The notes under the pieces were generated by a model. The model did not search any database and was not told the DNA's origin. It was given only the letters and a program-made list of their open reading frames with translations. A stretch of 64,000 bases of DNA from a virus. Positions 53,872 through 62,388 of the stretch are shown in pieces. How positions within the stretch are numbered: position 1 is the stretch's first letter; each line of letters begins with the position of its first letter. Both the position numbers and the translations under genes were made by a program. Where the stretch lies: IMG/VR virus record IMGVR_UViG_3300020195_000009, positions 62,001 to 126,000 of that record; one strand, given 5' to 3'.

Positions 53872-54651
53872 TCACGTCAGGGCGACGGCCGCCGAAAGCA
53901 TGTCGTTCACCTGAACCCGAGCGAAGGTCGTCGTGTTGGCGATGCCTGGAACGAGAGCTGCCGGGATGTTGATGATGGTACCAGCCACGTTGATCGAGCC
54001 TCCACCGGCAACGATCTGAGCCTGAGTGAGCCTCTTGGTCCCATAGGAGGGCGTTCCGGTGCCCGTAAGGACAACCGTGAAGGTGAAGAGCCCGTACGGA
54101 CCGAGATCCGTTCCGGTGATCCGTAGGTCACCCGCTCCTGGGGTATCCTTGTCCGCCGTCGTGATGACGGGAGCCGCGAAGGCGAACGGGGTTGAACCAT
54201 CATCTTGAACGATCGAGATGGCGGCTCCGTTGGCGAGGGCTGGTTCCCGACGTGGATCCGGGTTGAAAGTGGCGGCTCGATAACCCGCCAGGTTGCCGAA
54301 GAGGTAGCTCTTCTTGACCGCATCCGTCTCCACGAACTGCGGAGCCAAGAGTTCTTGAAGGGCAGCAACTTGCGTTGCTGTAGCTCCTCCAAGACCCGCT
54401 ACACCCGTGATGGTGGCCGAAGCCACGTTCACGGGACCACCAACCGGAACGGTCGCCGTGATGAGCGTCGCCGCTACGGTCACGAGACCCTGAGCCTTCA
54501 AGTACGTCTGGATGTTGGTCGCGTTGGGGCGTCCAACATACCGAGCGTTACCACGAGACGCTTCAGTCGAAGAGTTCGACTGCGACTTGGGCTCCACATC
54601 GGCGATGAAGAGTGCCTTACTGATGTCCCCACGAATGACTCCGACGCGCAT
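53872..54651 (-). CDS. Abundant-type virion protein with C-terminal Ig-like domain (259 residues)
   Basis: Residues 1-55 have the look of a virion N-terminus (VGVIRGDISKALFIADVEPK, then RYVGRPNATNIQTYL). Residues about 160-259 are a beta domain beginning ITTADKDTPGAGDLRITGTD and ending IINIPAALVPGIANTTTF. This matches the end of the 209-residue protein at 55039-55668. A strong hairpin follows the gene, common after highly expressed structural genes. It may be a head decoration or capsid-associated protein; no family is recognised. Confidence 0.55.
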   Translation of the reverse strand: MRVGVIRGDISKALFIADVEPKSQSNSSTEASRGNARYVGRPNATNIQTYLKAQGLVTVAATLITATVPVGGPVNVASATITGVAGLGGATATQVAALQELLAPQFVETDAVKKSYLFGNLAGYRAATFNPDPRREPALANGAAISIVQDDGSTPFAFAAPVITTADKDTPGAGDLRITGTDLGPYGLFTFTVVLTGTGTPSYGTKRLTQAQIVAGGGSINVAGTIINIPAALVPGIANTTTFARVQVNDMLSAAVALT

Positions 54652-54668
54652 TTGAACTCCTCCTGACC

Positions 54669-55031
54669 CTAGACGGGCTCTAGTTTACCTCTCGCCTCGT
54701 CGATCTTCAGAAAGCGAAGGATCTCTCCATACGCCGTGTAGAACTCCGAGACAGCCTGACCGAAGGCCAGATGATTCGCACGCCGAACGAAGTGAGCCCG
54801 CTTGAGGATGAGCCCCATCTTCCTCATGAGCCGAAGAAGACGCTCCGCCCGATCGAGCGTTTGAAGCTCGTTTTCCGCTTCTTTGAGGCGGTTGTACCGG
54901 CGGACCATGTCGTTCATCAATTCTTTCGTTTGCAGCTCAAAAAAGAGGTTTTGAGGGCGCCACTTGTTGTCGATCCTTTGGAATGAACCAAGTTCCTGAT
55001 CGATCAAATCTCGAAGGATAGGCGCCCCCAC
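54669..55031 (-). CDS. Helical protein between two Ig-like paralogues (120 residues)
   Basis: The product is nearly all helix, highly charged (KELMNDMVRRYNRLKEAENELQTLDRAERLLRLM). It ends with helices HFVRRANHLAFGQAVSEFYTAYGEI and ARGKLEPV. The gene starts seven bases after the upstream stop and ends 17 bases before the next start. It could be an assembly protein for one of the virion proteins beside it; no family is recognised. Confidence 0.55.
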   Translation of the reverse strand: MGAPILRDLIDQELGSFQRIDNKWRPQNLFFELQTKELMNDMVRRYNRLKEAENELQTLDRAERLLRLMRKMGLILKRAHFVRRANHLAFGQAVSEFYTAYGEILRFLKIDEARGKLEPV

Positions 55032-55038
55032 GTTAGGC

Positions 55039-55668
55039 TCACGTCAGGACCACAACAGCCGTGAGCTGGTTGTCGGCCTTCACTTGAGCGAACGAGGTCA
55101 CCAGAGCCAACCCTGGGACCAAAGCAGCCGGGATGAAGATGGAGGTTGCCGCCACCGTTCCACCCCCAGTGATGATCTGAGCTGCGGTCCGGGTGATAGC
55201 ACCCGTCCCCGTGAAGAAGACGGTCGTGATGTCGGGAGCGAGCGACGTGAAGTTCGTCCCCGTCAAGGTCACATCCCCGGCTCCGGGCGTACCAAGATCC
55301 GCAGTTGCCAGCGTGGGGGCTGCAACGTCGGCGGCTACGAACGAGGTGACGGTGAGGTGCCCAGCCGTTTGAAGACCTTTGATGGTCCCCCTCGCCTGAG
55401 ACATCAGGACCCGATCGCTCTCAGCGACGTCGATGTACCCAGCGACGGTGATATCCCCAATCTTTCGACGGGGGATGTAGCACCTCTGCTTGTCGAAGTT
55501 CACCCCAGGGGACTGGCTGTGATCAGTCCCCAATTGGGAATTCCCATCCCGCTGGTAGCGCTTGGGGGCTCCGACGAGCCGCTTGGCAGTCTTGTTGGCC
55601 AGCCGGTCATCGATATCGTTGATCAGCAAGGCGCCTTGCGCAACCTGGGTGTGGGTCAGCCTCAGCAT
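55039..55668 (-). CDS. Virion protein with C-terminal Ig-like domain (209 residues)
   Basis: Residues 1-105 are a compact domain with LLINDIDDRLANKTAKRLVGAP and CYIPRRKIGDITVAGYIDVAE. Residues about 118-209 match the C-terminal domain of the 259-residue protein: LATADLGTPGAGDVTLTGTN and FIPAALVPGLALVTSFAQVK. Both end with a VVVLT or AVALT. The start has TAGGAG ten bases upstream, and a strong terminator and candidate promoter lie before it, so it likely begins a transcription unit. Confidence 0.55.
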   Translation of the reverse strand: MLRLTHTQVAQGALLINDIDDRLANKTAKRLVGAPKRYQRDGNSQLGTDHSQSPGVNFDKQRCYIPRRKIGDITVAGYIDVAESDRVLMSQARGTIKGLQTAGHLTVTSFVAADVAAPTLATADLGTPGAGDVTLTGTNFTSLAPDITTVFFTGTGAITRTAAQIITGGGTVAATSIFIPAALVPGLALVTSFAQVKADNQLTAVVVLT

Positions 55669-55712
55669 TTCGTCTGCGCTCCTACGAGGAAGGGTTCATC
55701 GAAGGAGCGAGC

Positions 55713-55724
55713 ATAAAAGGATCC
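55713..55724 (-). promoter_or_regulatory. Candidate late promoter motif
   Basis: The plus strand reads ATAAAAGGATCC, the same 12 bases as at 47830-47841. It lies right after the strong terminator and about 45 bases before the start of the 209-residue gene, a good place for a promoter of the next unit. Confidence 0.45.
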
Positions 55725-55739
55725 GCCGGGCTAAAAACG

Positions 55740-55774
55740 AAAGGGGGTCCTGGTTTAGAACCAGGACCCCCTTT
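55740..55774 (-). terminator. Strong intrinsic terminator after the lipase gene
   Basis: A perfect 16-base stem (AAAGGGGGTCCTGGTT against its complement) with a three-base loop is followed on the minus strand by CGTTTTTAG. That is the layout of a Rho-independent terminator. It lies 20 bases downstream of the lipase stop and upstream of the candidate promoter at 55713, so it isolates the lipase transcript from the following virion genes. Confidence 0.9.
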
Positions 55775-55794
55775 AGGTTGGATCATTTCAGGCT

Positions 55795-56736
55795 TCAGTC
55801 CGTGTTGACCTTGCAGTAGGCGTCGTTGATCGCCGTGGTGTTCGTCGGGATCACGAGGTGTAGGACGTTCGACAGCTTGCAGGAGTCCGCATCCGGGTCG
55901 AGGGTGTAGTTGCCGGACCCAGAGCAGTTCAGGTCGTCACCTTGCTGCGTTTGAGGGTTCAAGATGAAGTAACCCCCACACCACGGGGGCACCGTCTTGT
56001 CTCCCGTGCTCACCGTCGCCGAATAGTGAACCGGACCCAGGGTTGTTGACCCTGGCGTCATGTCGTTGGATCCGTCGCCCTGGGGAGCCACCCCGTTCAA
56101 CTTGTGGAGGAACGCGCTGTCCGGACAGACCTCTGGGTTCACCCCGGTACAGGCGCCGGCCAGAGTGCAGTTCGTGATCCCGTTGTGGGTTGGGGCCATG
56201 ACCACGAGGTCATTCACTTGTCGAGGGGAGGCTAGGAACTGCGTGTAGTACCTTGCGACGACCCCGCCTTGACTGTGCGTCACGATGTCGACCATAGGGC
56301 ACACGGTCCCGCCGTCACCGTCAGAAGTGCAGGGCACCTTCTCGTCGATGTACCTCTTGAGGCACTTGGCGTAGCTCTCGTTGACGTACGTGGCGCCCGT
56401 TCCGTCTGGCGCCGCGAGCATCGAGCAGAACCCGTTGCTACCGCAGTATGCGGCCATGGAGATCCGGAACAGGTTCACGTTCTCCGTGTACCCCTTCGCC
56501 GACCAGTTGGAAACGAGGGTGTCCCATCGAGCGCCGGAGTCGTTCCGTCCATGCACGAGGATGACCGGGTGTTGAGGAGTGACGTTCGAGCACGTCTGAC
56601 AGGTCGTGAGTCCAGAGGAGACCTTTCTCAAGGACTTCGCGTTGGGATCGTCCACCTGTTGCTGCGTTCCGCAGCTCGCACACCCGACAATGAACATAAG
56701 TAGCGCTACGGCCACCCAAACGATCTTTTTCAACAT
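55795..56736 (-). CDS. Secreted lipoprotein, alpha/beta-hydrolase lipase-like
   Basis: The start at the ATG 56736 has GGAGGAG upstream. Residues 1-20 are a lipoprotein signal (two lysines, hydrophobic core, FIVGC lipobox). The 313-residue body has the HG oxyanion motif PVILVHGRNDSG near residue 57 and the nucleophile elbow THSQGGVVARYY near 153, as in class-2/EstA-type triacylglycerol lipases. Asp or Glu and His partners are likely (GDKTVPPWC, NVLHLVIP). Many cysteines suggest disulfides formed outside the cytoplasm. Phage lipoprotein lipases are rare. It may alter the host envelope or modify infecting lipid; the host source cannot be told. It has its own strong terminator, so it can be expressed independently. 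Confidence 0.85.
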   Translation of the reverse strand: MLKKIVWVAVALLMFIVGCASCGTQQQVDDPNAKSLRKVSSGLTTCQTCSNVTPQHPVILVHGRNDSGARWDTLVSNWSAKGYTENVNLFRISMAAYCGSNGFCSMLAAPDGTGATYVNESYAKCLKRYIDEKVPCTSDGDGGTVCPMVDIVTHSQGGVVARYYTQFLASPRQVNDLVVMAPTHNGITNCTLAGACTGVNPEVCPDSAFLHKLNGVAPQGDGSNDMTPGSTTLGPVHYSATVSTGDKTVPPWCGGYFILNPQTQQGDDLNCSGSGNYTLDPDADSCKLSNVLHLVIPTNTTAINDAYCKVNTD

Positions 56737-56743
56737 GGTCTTT

Positions 56744-58153
56744 TTACTCCTCCGTCCAGTACACGCCCATCCTAAAAGTAGAAGTGTTGGTTGCGATCTG
56801 CCGGAGGTACAGACCTTGACCTTCTCGTAGAATGATAGGCTTTGTACGGTCCACCAAAGACCCGTCATGGACGGTGTGGGAATGGGCGTCCGTTGACCCC
56901 TGTGCCGTGTTGATCTGCTCTACCCACGTGTACATCTTCGGAGTTGTAGCGTGGTCCGTGATGCCGGTAGGGGCAGACCGAACGACCGCCTGTGCCCCGG
57001 GATCATCCTGATCATACTTAGCAGCGGTGACTGTCGAGCCGGTCGTGATGGCTGTTGCCAACCGCATCTCGAACGGAATGATGACCGTTGCTCCGGAAGA
57101 CGACGGAACTGCGGCCCATACCTCAAAGACGCGGACGATCTTCCCCGAACCACTTGGGTTGAAGATCGAGATCATGTCCTTGCTGTTGGCACCCGCAAGA
57201 GCCGCCTCGGCTATGTAGGTAGCTCTCTCGACTCCAGCTATAGCGAGCGCGTCCTGGTCGCTCGCAAATGTAACAGGGATAGAGGTCGACTTCGTCTTCT
57301 GCCCAATGGTCGGGACCGTTGAGCCGAGCCAAGCTCCAATGTTGGTGTCGAGACGGCCACCTACAAGAGCCGCCGGAAGCTGCCCCGCGGTGTTCGTGTT
57401 GTAGAAGGAGGTGCCATCGCTCAACCGATTCGACCACGGGGCGTTGGCCGCTGCTCCAGCTCCTTGAGCTGCGGTAACGATGTCTACGTTGGTGAGGGCT
57501 CGGATCGCCGTGGGGTCCTTGGCGACCCCACCGTGGTAAATTTGAACGTCGAGACCTTGGTGATCGGCACCTTGAGCCGTCGAAGTGACATCGGCGGCGG
57601 TCGTGGCGCCCTTCGCACCGCCTCGCACGATGGCCTTTTGAGTTCCATCCGTGAGGGTGGCGTCGAGGGCGAGCCCGTTGGTGGTTCCTATGTTAGCGGT
57701 GACGGTACCGTCAACCGTGAGGGATCCACCGTTGTCCGTGACCGGAAGAGCGCTTTGATCCGACGCAAAGGTGACCGGCGTGGAGGCGGCCATCGCCTTC
57801 TGGCCGAGCGTGTTGATCCGAGCCGTGAAGGTGGCTTCGGCCAACCGAGAGGCGAGGGTCGTCTCCGTTGCCGCCCCAGTAGGAAGGGGGAGCGAGGCAA
57901 CACTGACCGGAAGGTCGGTCCCACCCGCAACGCCTTGAATCGAGAGGACACCGCCCGCAGGCGTGCCGGCTACCCCGGCCCCAACAACAACCTGACGCCC
58001 CGTGGTGTCCACGAGGATGAACTGAGCGTTCCCCGAACCGTCGACCCCTACGGAGATGAACCCACGTGTATTGCCCGTCGTAACGAACGCGTCTTTGACG
58101 GCTAGTTCGACGCTATCCGTCGTGAACAGGATGGAGACGAGGGACTTTGCCAT
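56744..58153 (-). CDS. Large beta-rich virion protein (469 residues)
   Basis: The protein is rich in small residues and short strands. It has two repeats of the ASTPVTFASDQSALPVTDN / TSIPVTFASDQDALAIAG type near residues 123 and 293, and TDLPVSVASLPLPTG. The C-terminal 180 residues are a compact beta domain (RVFEVWAAVPSSSGATVIIPFEMRLA and FRMGVYWTEE). Such repeats occur in virion surface and fibre-like proteins. Its stop lies seven bases upstream of the lipase gene start, so the lipase may be expressed with it. No family is recognised. Confidence 0.6.
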   Translation of the reverse strand: MAKSLVSILFTTDSVELAVKDAFVTTGNTRGFISVGVDGSGNAQFILVDTTGRQVVVGAGVAGTPAGGVLSIQGVAGGTDLPVSVASLPLPTGAATETTLASRLAEATFTARINTLGQKAMAASTPVTFASDQSALPVTDNGGSLTVDGTVTANIGTTNGLALDATLTDGTQKAIVRGGAKGATTAADVTSTAQGADHQGLDVQIYHGGVAKDPTAIRALTNVDIVTAAQGAGAAANAPWSNRLSDGTSFYNTNTAGQLPAALVGGRLDTNIGAWLGSTVPTIGQKTKSTSIPVTFASDQDALAIAGVERATYIAEAALAGANSKDMISIFNPSGSGKIVRVFEVWAAVPSSSGATVIIPFEMRLATAITTGSTVTAAKYDQDDPGAQAVVRSAPTGITDHATTPKMYTWVEQINTAQGSTDAHSHTVHDGSLVDRTKPIILREGQGLYLRQIATNTSTFRMGVYWTEE

Positions 58154-58154
58154 G

Positions 58155-58649
58155 TCACGCTATCGTGCGGGTTCGACTCGTCTCGAAGATGCCCGAGTAC
58201 GAGATCGTATCTGTCACGGTCGCGAGAACAGTAGATCCGTCAACGTCATAAACTTTCCACTCGTCGGTGTTGACGGTCTTGTTCGCGTTGTAGGTGATCG
58301 TCTCTTCAACGATCTTGTCGACCTTGGTGTTGTCCACCCACCAGATGATGGAAGTCGGGAACGGGTCGGCCGTGGGGAGGGTCTCTTGGTACGCCCCGGA
58401 GGCGAACCCCTCGAAGGGGCCGCCTTCCTCCGCAAGATGAATGAGCTGGCGAAGGGTCTTGTGATCGTCCGCCGTAATCCCAGTGCTAGCAGACCTTGGG
58501 TTGAAGGTCCCGACGGTATCCCGCATCCAAAAACTGGTGCCGTCGAATGTAACCCCACCAGCTACCGATGGGATTGAAGCCCCCCCGCTTAGACGAAGTT
58601 CTTCATCTTCTTCGAGAGGGCCAGGGCGACGGTCTGGAGTCCGGGGCAC
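58155..58649 (-). CDS. Small virion-type protein (164 residues)
   Basis: The start is a GTG that overlaps the stop of the upstream gene (TAGTG). The middle is beta-rich (VTFDGTSFWMRDTVGTF, then SIIWWVDNTKVDKIVEETI). The end is DTISYSGIFETSRTRTIA. Tight linkage to the 469-residue gene suggests co-assembly. No family is recognised. Confidence 0.55.
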   Translation of the reverse strand: MPRTPDRRPGPLEEDEELRLSGGASIPSVAGGVTFDGTSFWMRDTVGTFNPRSASTGITADDHKTLRQLIHLAEEGGPFEGFASGAYQETLPTADPFPTSIIWWVDNTKVDKIVEETITYNANKTVNTDEWKVYDVDGSTVLATVTDTISYSGIFETSRTRTIA

Positions 58650-59347
58650 TACGCCCTCTTAGGGCTCTTCTTAGAGGTCCCCTTCTTAGGGGGGGCCGTC
58701 ATCTGAGCTTCAGTTGCAGGGGTCTCAGTTGGGGTGAGGGCTTGTTCAAGCCCTGGGACACCCTCAAACGGAGCAGACCCGTTCGCATGACCATTTGCAG
58801 CCCCATTCGGAACTACAGAGGTGACCTCAGCAGCAGAGGCAGCCTCCTCAGCCAAGCGACGCTCCTTGATCGACATCCCAGGTCGGATACCCGGTACAGG
58901 TCTCGGCCCCCCTAAGGCGGGGCCGAGACCTGAAGCCTCTTCAACAATGGCGCCTTCACTCAACGCCTTTTTGAAGTTGGCGACCTTCGTGGCCTCATCT
59001 TCTTGAAACTTCTTCACAATCTTGACCGACATCTCCATCGCTTGAACGCGACCGGAATGGATCAGCCTGTTGTTCTCCGCTTGCTTGGCAAGATTGGCGG
59101 AAACTTGAGATGCTCGAACGAGGTATTTCTTGATGTCCCCTGCGACTTCGAGGCCAAACTTCCCCTCTGCGATGTCCTTGTCAACATGAGTCAAAAGCGC
59201 CTCGACAGCTTGAGCGGCTTGGAGGAAAGCTTGGGTCGCCCCTTCAAACCGAAGGACATCTTTCTGGACGGACTCCAACGTATCATCGAGGCGGCACCCG
59301 AGTTCGTGTGCCACCCCGATCTTCAACTCCGACTTGTCGAGATTCAT
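58649..59347 (-). CDS. Helical late protein (232 residues)
   Basis: Residues 1-120 are mostly helical with a coiled-coil look (LDDTLESVQKDVLRFEGATQ, VEALLTHVDKDIAEGKFGLE, VSANLAKQAENNRLIH). Residues about 125-232 are low-complexity with prolines and a basic end (PPKKGTSKKSPKRA). Scaffold-like or assembly proteins can look like this, but no evidence is direct. An AAAAGGA ribosome binding site precedes the ATG. Confidence 0.5.
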   Translation of the reverse strand: MNLDKSELKIGVAHELGCRLDDTLESVQKDVLRFEGATQAFLQAAQAVEALLTHVDKDIAEGKFGLEVAGDIKKYLVRASQVSANLAKQAENNRLIHSGRVQAMEMSVKIVKKFQEDEATKVANFKKALSEGAIVEEASGLGPALGGPRPVPGIRPGMSIKERRLAEEAASAAEVTSVVPNGAANGHANGSAPFEGVPGLEQALTPTETPATEAQMTAPPKKGTSKKSPKRA

Positions 59348-59381
59348 GTGGGTCCTTTTACATTTGATTTAGAAGTTCAGA

Positions 59382-61316
59382 TCAGGCGTACGGAACGACG
59401 CAGAGCACATCCGGGGTTGCGCCCGTAGACTTCACCGTAAACTCGAACTTGAGCTGCCCGTTGACCAGCGACGTACCAGGGTAGTAGTCGTGGTTTGCGG
59501 AAGCATCCGCTCCACCACGAAGCAGCTCCCCGTTGAGGAACACATCGTAGGACGTGATAAAGTTACCACCAGAGAAGTTGGGGAGCTGTGTATCGAGGTT
59601 GGTGCCTCCACCAACTCCACCGACATCCGTATCAGATCCAGTCGTAGCTGTGACGTTGGCGTAAACCTTGGTTCCACGCTGGGCCGCGTTAGCGGACAAA
59701 TAGATGGCTCGAAGAAGCGAAACCTCTCCGAACGCCGTCTCGAAGTCGTTCCACTCCGCTGTCGTATCCGACAGCTTGATACCGTCCGTCTGAGCCCACG
59801 TCGAACCCGTCTGGTTCGAGTCGTCGAGATACATCTCGCTGAATGCAAGGATCCTCAGATCACCTGCCGTAGTCTCGATCACACCGTCCGAGCTACCCAC
59901 TCGAATCGGTCTGGTTCCAGACGTGTTCGCACGAAGACCCGTAGCGAAGTCGTTGACGATCGCATCGTTGTTGAACGTGTCTACATCGGTGCCGAACTGG
60001 ATCTCGCTGGTGCCTCCCGTGCTTCCTTCCAAAAGGCGGAGAAGGTTGGCGTTAGCGAGGTCTCGGATGATCCAGGTAAGCCCGGCCGAGTTCAGGTCCA
60101 ACGTGGCGTTGTTGCCAAGCTCGACGGCCGTTGTACCCTGGTTGTCGTAAGCCCGCTGCCGGGTGACATCCACACTTGCCGCATGGTCCACGAAAGTCGC
60201 CGACATGAGCCAGCAATCCTCGGGGAGATCGTCGAACTTGATTCGGCGAACATAGGCGTAGTTGATGAACTTCGCCTGAATGTCCGCTACCGGACAGGCT
60301 TCGAGGTCATCCAACGCAACGTTCATCCGGACGAAGCTGATCTTGACTCTGTTTCCAGCCGAGGTGTCGTTGAAGGCGGCGCCGTCGGTGCCCGTGCTCT
60401 CGTACTGGAGGAGTCCGAAGACGTCTCGACCGCTGGACTGAATCTTCTGTCCCGTCGTAACGTCTCGAATCTCCAAAAGGTTCTTGGGGTTGATGGCATC
60501 CGGCCCGGCAATTTCAACCAGCTCGTGGACGTTGAAACCTGCACCAGAGAAGGCGGAGTACTGAACCACCGCACCGTCCTGAGTCAGCGCTACAGCTGCA
60601 ACCAAGGTCGGGGCCTGAAGTGCGTATACGGTCAGAAGCTTCCAGTTCTGACCCGTGGCACCACCGCTCATGCCGGTCACAACGAATCCGGCGCCCACCA
60701 CCGTTTCGGTGATGGCAACGTTACCCGCCGTCCCCCCAGTGTCGTTGATCAGGTTGACCAACGCCGATCCACCGCTGTACGCAGTGACGTTCAACGTAGG
60801 AGCGGCGTTGACAGCCGCGATGATGGTGTCTCGGATGGTGTCGGCCGAGTCACCTCCCGTAAAGACAAGCGCTCGGAGCGTAGCGGTGTTGACGACAGAG
60901 GCGTTGCTGTCGAACTCGAACGTGACCGCAGGATTCACGCCGTCGCTGAGGACGAAGTTCTCACCGTCTACGATGAGAGACCCTGCGATGGTCGTGATGG
61001 TGCCTCTGGCCTGAGCATCCACGGGGATGTCAGTGAGGCTGGTCACTCGACAGAGGGTCTTCTGCTCCTCCAGCTCATCCAAGTCGAAGTTGAGGTCACG
61101 GATACCACGCTTCTTCCCGTTGATGGTTGGGATGTCGTCGTACCAATTGCCAGCCCCGTCATCCCAGATGGCTCGTTTCATCTGCGAACGAAGGCCGTTC
61201 AGATCGAATTCGATCTCGACGCCCGCTGTCTCCAGGGTCGAACCCGCCGCGACGGTATCGTCATACAGATCCGAGTTCTTGATCTGAGTGTCTTGGCGAA
61301 TGAATGTTCTGGACAT
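59382..61316 (-). CDS. Large virion protein with Ig-like and C-terminal fibre-type domains (644 residues)
   Basis: The N-terminus (MSRTFIRQDTQIKNSDLYDD) is typical of virion proteins of large phages. Residues about 100-220 are a beta domain beginning ARGTITTIAGSLIVDGENFVL and holding a DTIIAAVNAAPTLN helix. Residues about 240-500 are beta-rich, and the C-terminus (SYDVFLNGELLRGGADASANHDYYPG) resembles fibre or decoration modules. GGAG precedes the ATG. Its size and beta-rich architecture suggest a fibre-like or head-decorating role; receptor binding cannot be shown. Confidence 0.6.
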   Translation of the reverse strand: MSRTFIRQDTQIKNSDLYDDTVAAGSTLETAGVEIEFDLNGLRSQMKRAIWDDGAGNWYDDIPTINGKKRGIRDLNFDLDELEEQKTLCRVTSLTDIPVDAQARGTITTIAGSLIVDGENFVLSDGVNPAVTFEFDSNASVVNTATLRALVFTGGDSADTIRDTIIAAVNAAPTLNVTAYSGGSALVNLINDTGGTAGNVAITETVVGAGFVVTGMSGGATGQNWKLLTVYALQAPTLVAAVALTQDGAVVQYSAFSGAGFNVHELVEIAGPDAINPKNLLEIRDVTTGQKIQSSGRDVFGLLQYESTGTDGAAFNDTSAGNRVKISFVRMNVALDDLEACPVADIQAKFINYAYVRRIKFDDLPEDCWLMSATFVDHAASVDVTRQRAYDNQGTTAVELGNNATLDLNSAGLTWIIRDLANANLLRLLEGSTGGTSEIQFGTDVDTFNNDAIVNDFATGLRANTSGTRPIRVGSSDGVIETTAGDLRILAFSEMYLDDSNQTGSTWAQTDGIKLSDTTAEWNDFETAFGEVSLLRAIYLSANAAQRGTKVYANVTATTGSDTDVGGVGGGTNLDTQLPNFSGGNFITSYDVFLNGELLRGGADASANHDYYPGTSLVNGQLKFEFTVKSTGATPDVLCVVPYA

Positions 61317-61375
61317 GGGAACTCCTCTTTGGCCGCTGCTTCCTTAAAAAGGAAACATAAGAACCTTCTCAAAGC

Positions 61376-61699
61376 TCAAGGGGTAGTGATGATGTAGTCC
61401 GCGATGAGCTTGTCACCCGGCCTCATGGGTACCCCCATGGTGATTGTATCAAAACCAGTCCCAACCCCACCACTTTCCGAAACCGTGTAGTCATCAAGCA
61501 GGGTTTGTCTGACGCCGTTGTAGTAAACCTGGATTGAAAGGAAAGGGAGATTGTGAACGAAGTTCTCAGAGGAGGGGGTTGTGTAGACGAGGTTGACCCC
61601 ATCCTTTGCACCCAACAACCCCTGCCCCGTCCTGTACCGACCAACAGCTATGAAGAGCTGCTGTGCGGTCTGGAGGTTGAGGAAGTTGATTAGATACAC
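61376..61699 (-). CDS. Small beta-module virion protein (107 residues)
   Basis: The whole product looks like one beta module (GKDGVNLVYTTPSS-like start; IQVYYNGVRQTLLDDYTVSES; VPMRPGDKLIADYI). The same plan, a VNG or YNG strand followed by GD and a TY or DYI end, appears in the sheath inserts and the 471-residue neck protein. It may be a decoration protein or a single-domain relative of those inserts. Confidence 0.55.
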   Translation of the reverse strand: MYLINFLNLQTAQQLFIAVGRYRTGQGLLGAKDGVNLVYTTPSSENFVHNLPFLSIQVYYNGVRQTLLDDYTVSESGGVGTGFDTITMGVPMRPGDKLIADYIITTP

Positions 61700-61733
61700 G
61701 CACGTCTCCCACCGCTTTCAACGAACCGGAGGT

Positions 61734-62387
61734 TTATCGCGGGTTGGCGAAGGTGAACGATGTCGTGAACTGAACAGCGCCTCCCGTGGATCGAACAAAC
61801 ATCGTTGAAACAAGTCCGAAAAACCCAGTGAGTTCCTTCCCAAATGGGATCAGCATCTCCGGCCCACCCGGATCGAAAGCGACGTACAGAGGGTTCGCCC
61901 CATCGAGATTGAGGATGCGAACATTCTCCATAGCTCTTGGTAGATCGAGCTGGAGAGCGTCTGCGATCCCAGTCCCGGTCGGAGCACTCGCCGTGAACCC
62001 CGATTGCAACGGCCCGGTGAACGGGGGGAGCACCAAGGTTGCCGCCCCCGGTGCCGGAGTGACCATTTCGGCGCTTGCCCCATCGATGTAAACAAGCTTG
62101 ATCCAAAACGCATCCGTATCCGACAGGGAGAAGTTGGAAGGCTTGAAAATCATCCGAACGTTCTCGCCCGGTTGAATCACATGCTGAGGGCCCGCTACCT
62201 CAGGGTCCACCTTTCCTGTTCTGGGGACGGTCATCACCGTGGTCGCGAAAAGACCCCCTGGGTTGTTGGCGACATCCGCCTTGAGCCGGTACTGTTCAAC
62301 CAGCTCCGATGCAGGTCGGATCGGAGTGATGAGATCGATCAGGCCGGGTTTGCGACGAAGGATTGAGAACAGGCGGGGGGCTGTCAT
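61734..62387 (-). CDS. Virion-type protein (217 residues), unknown
   Basis: The sequence starts with a basic segment (RLFSILRRKPGLIDLITPIRP), and the remainder is beta-rich (HVIQPGENVRMIFKPSNFSLSDTDAFWIKLVYIDG and STGGAVQFTTSFTF). It lies between an FmdB-like gene and the 107-residue beta module, in a run of virion genes. Head decoration is possible. No family is recognised. Confidence 0.55.
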   Translation of the reverse strand: MTAPRLFSILRRKPGLIDLITPIRPASELVEQYRLKADVANNPGGLFATTVMTVPRTGKVDPEVAGPQHVIQPGENVRMIFKPSNFSLSDTDAFWIKLVYIDGASAEMVTPAPGAATLVLPPFTGPLQSGFTASAPTGTGIADALQLDLPRAMENVRILNLDGANPLYVAFDPGGPEMLIPFGKELTGFFGLVSTMFVRSTGGAVQFTTSFTFANPR

Positions 62388-62388
62388 G

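Noticed and set aside
56737-56868. Longer start for the lipase
   Set aside because: It would put 44 unrelated residues before a clear lipoprotein signal peptide, while GGAGGAG supports the ATG at 56736.
59490-61397. Plus-strand frame of 635 codons
   Set aside because: It is fully antisense to the 644-residue virion gene, whose translation has virion-like segments. The plus-strand translation is arginine-rich and shows no domain.
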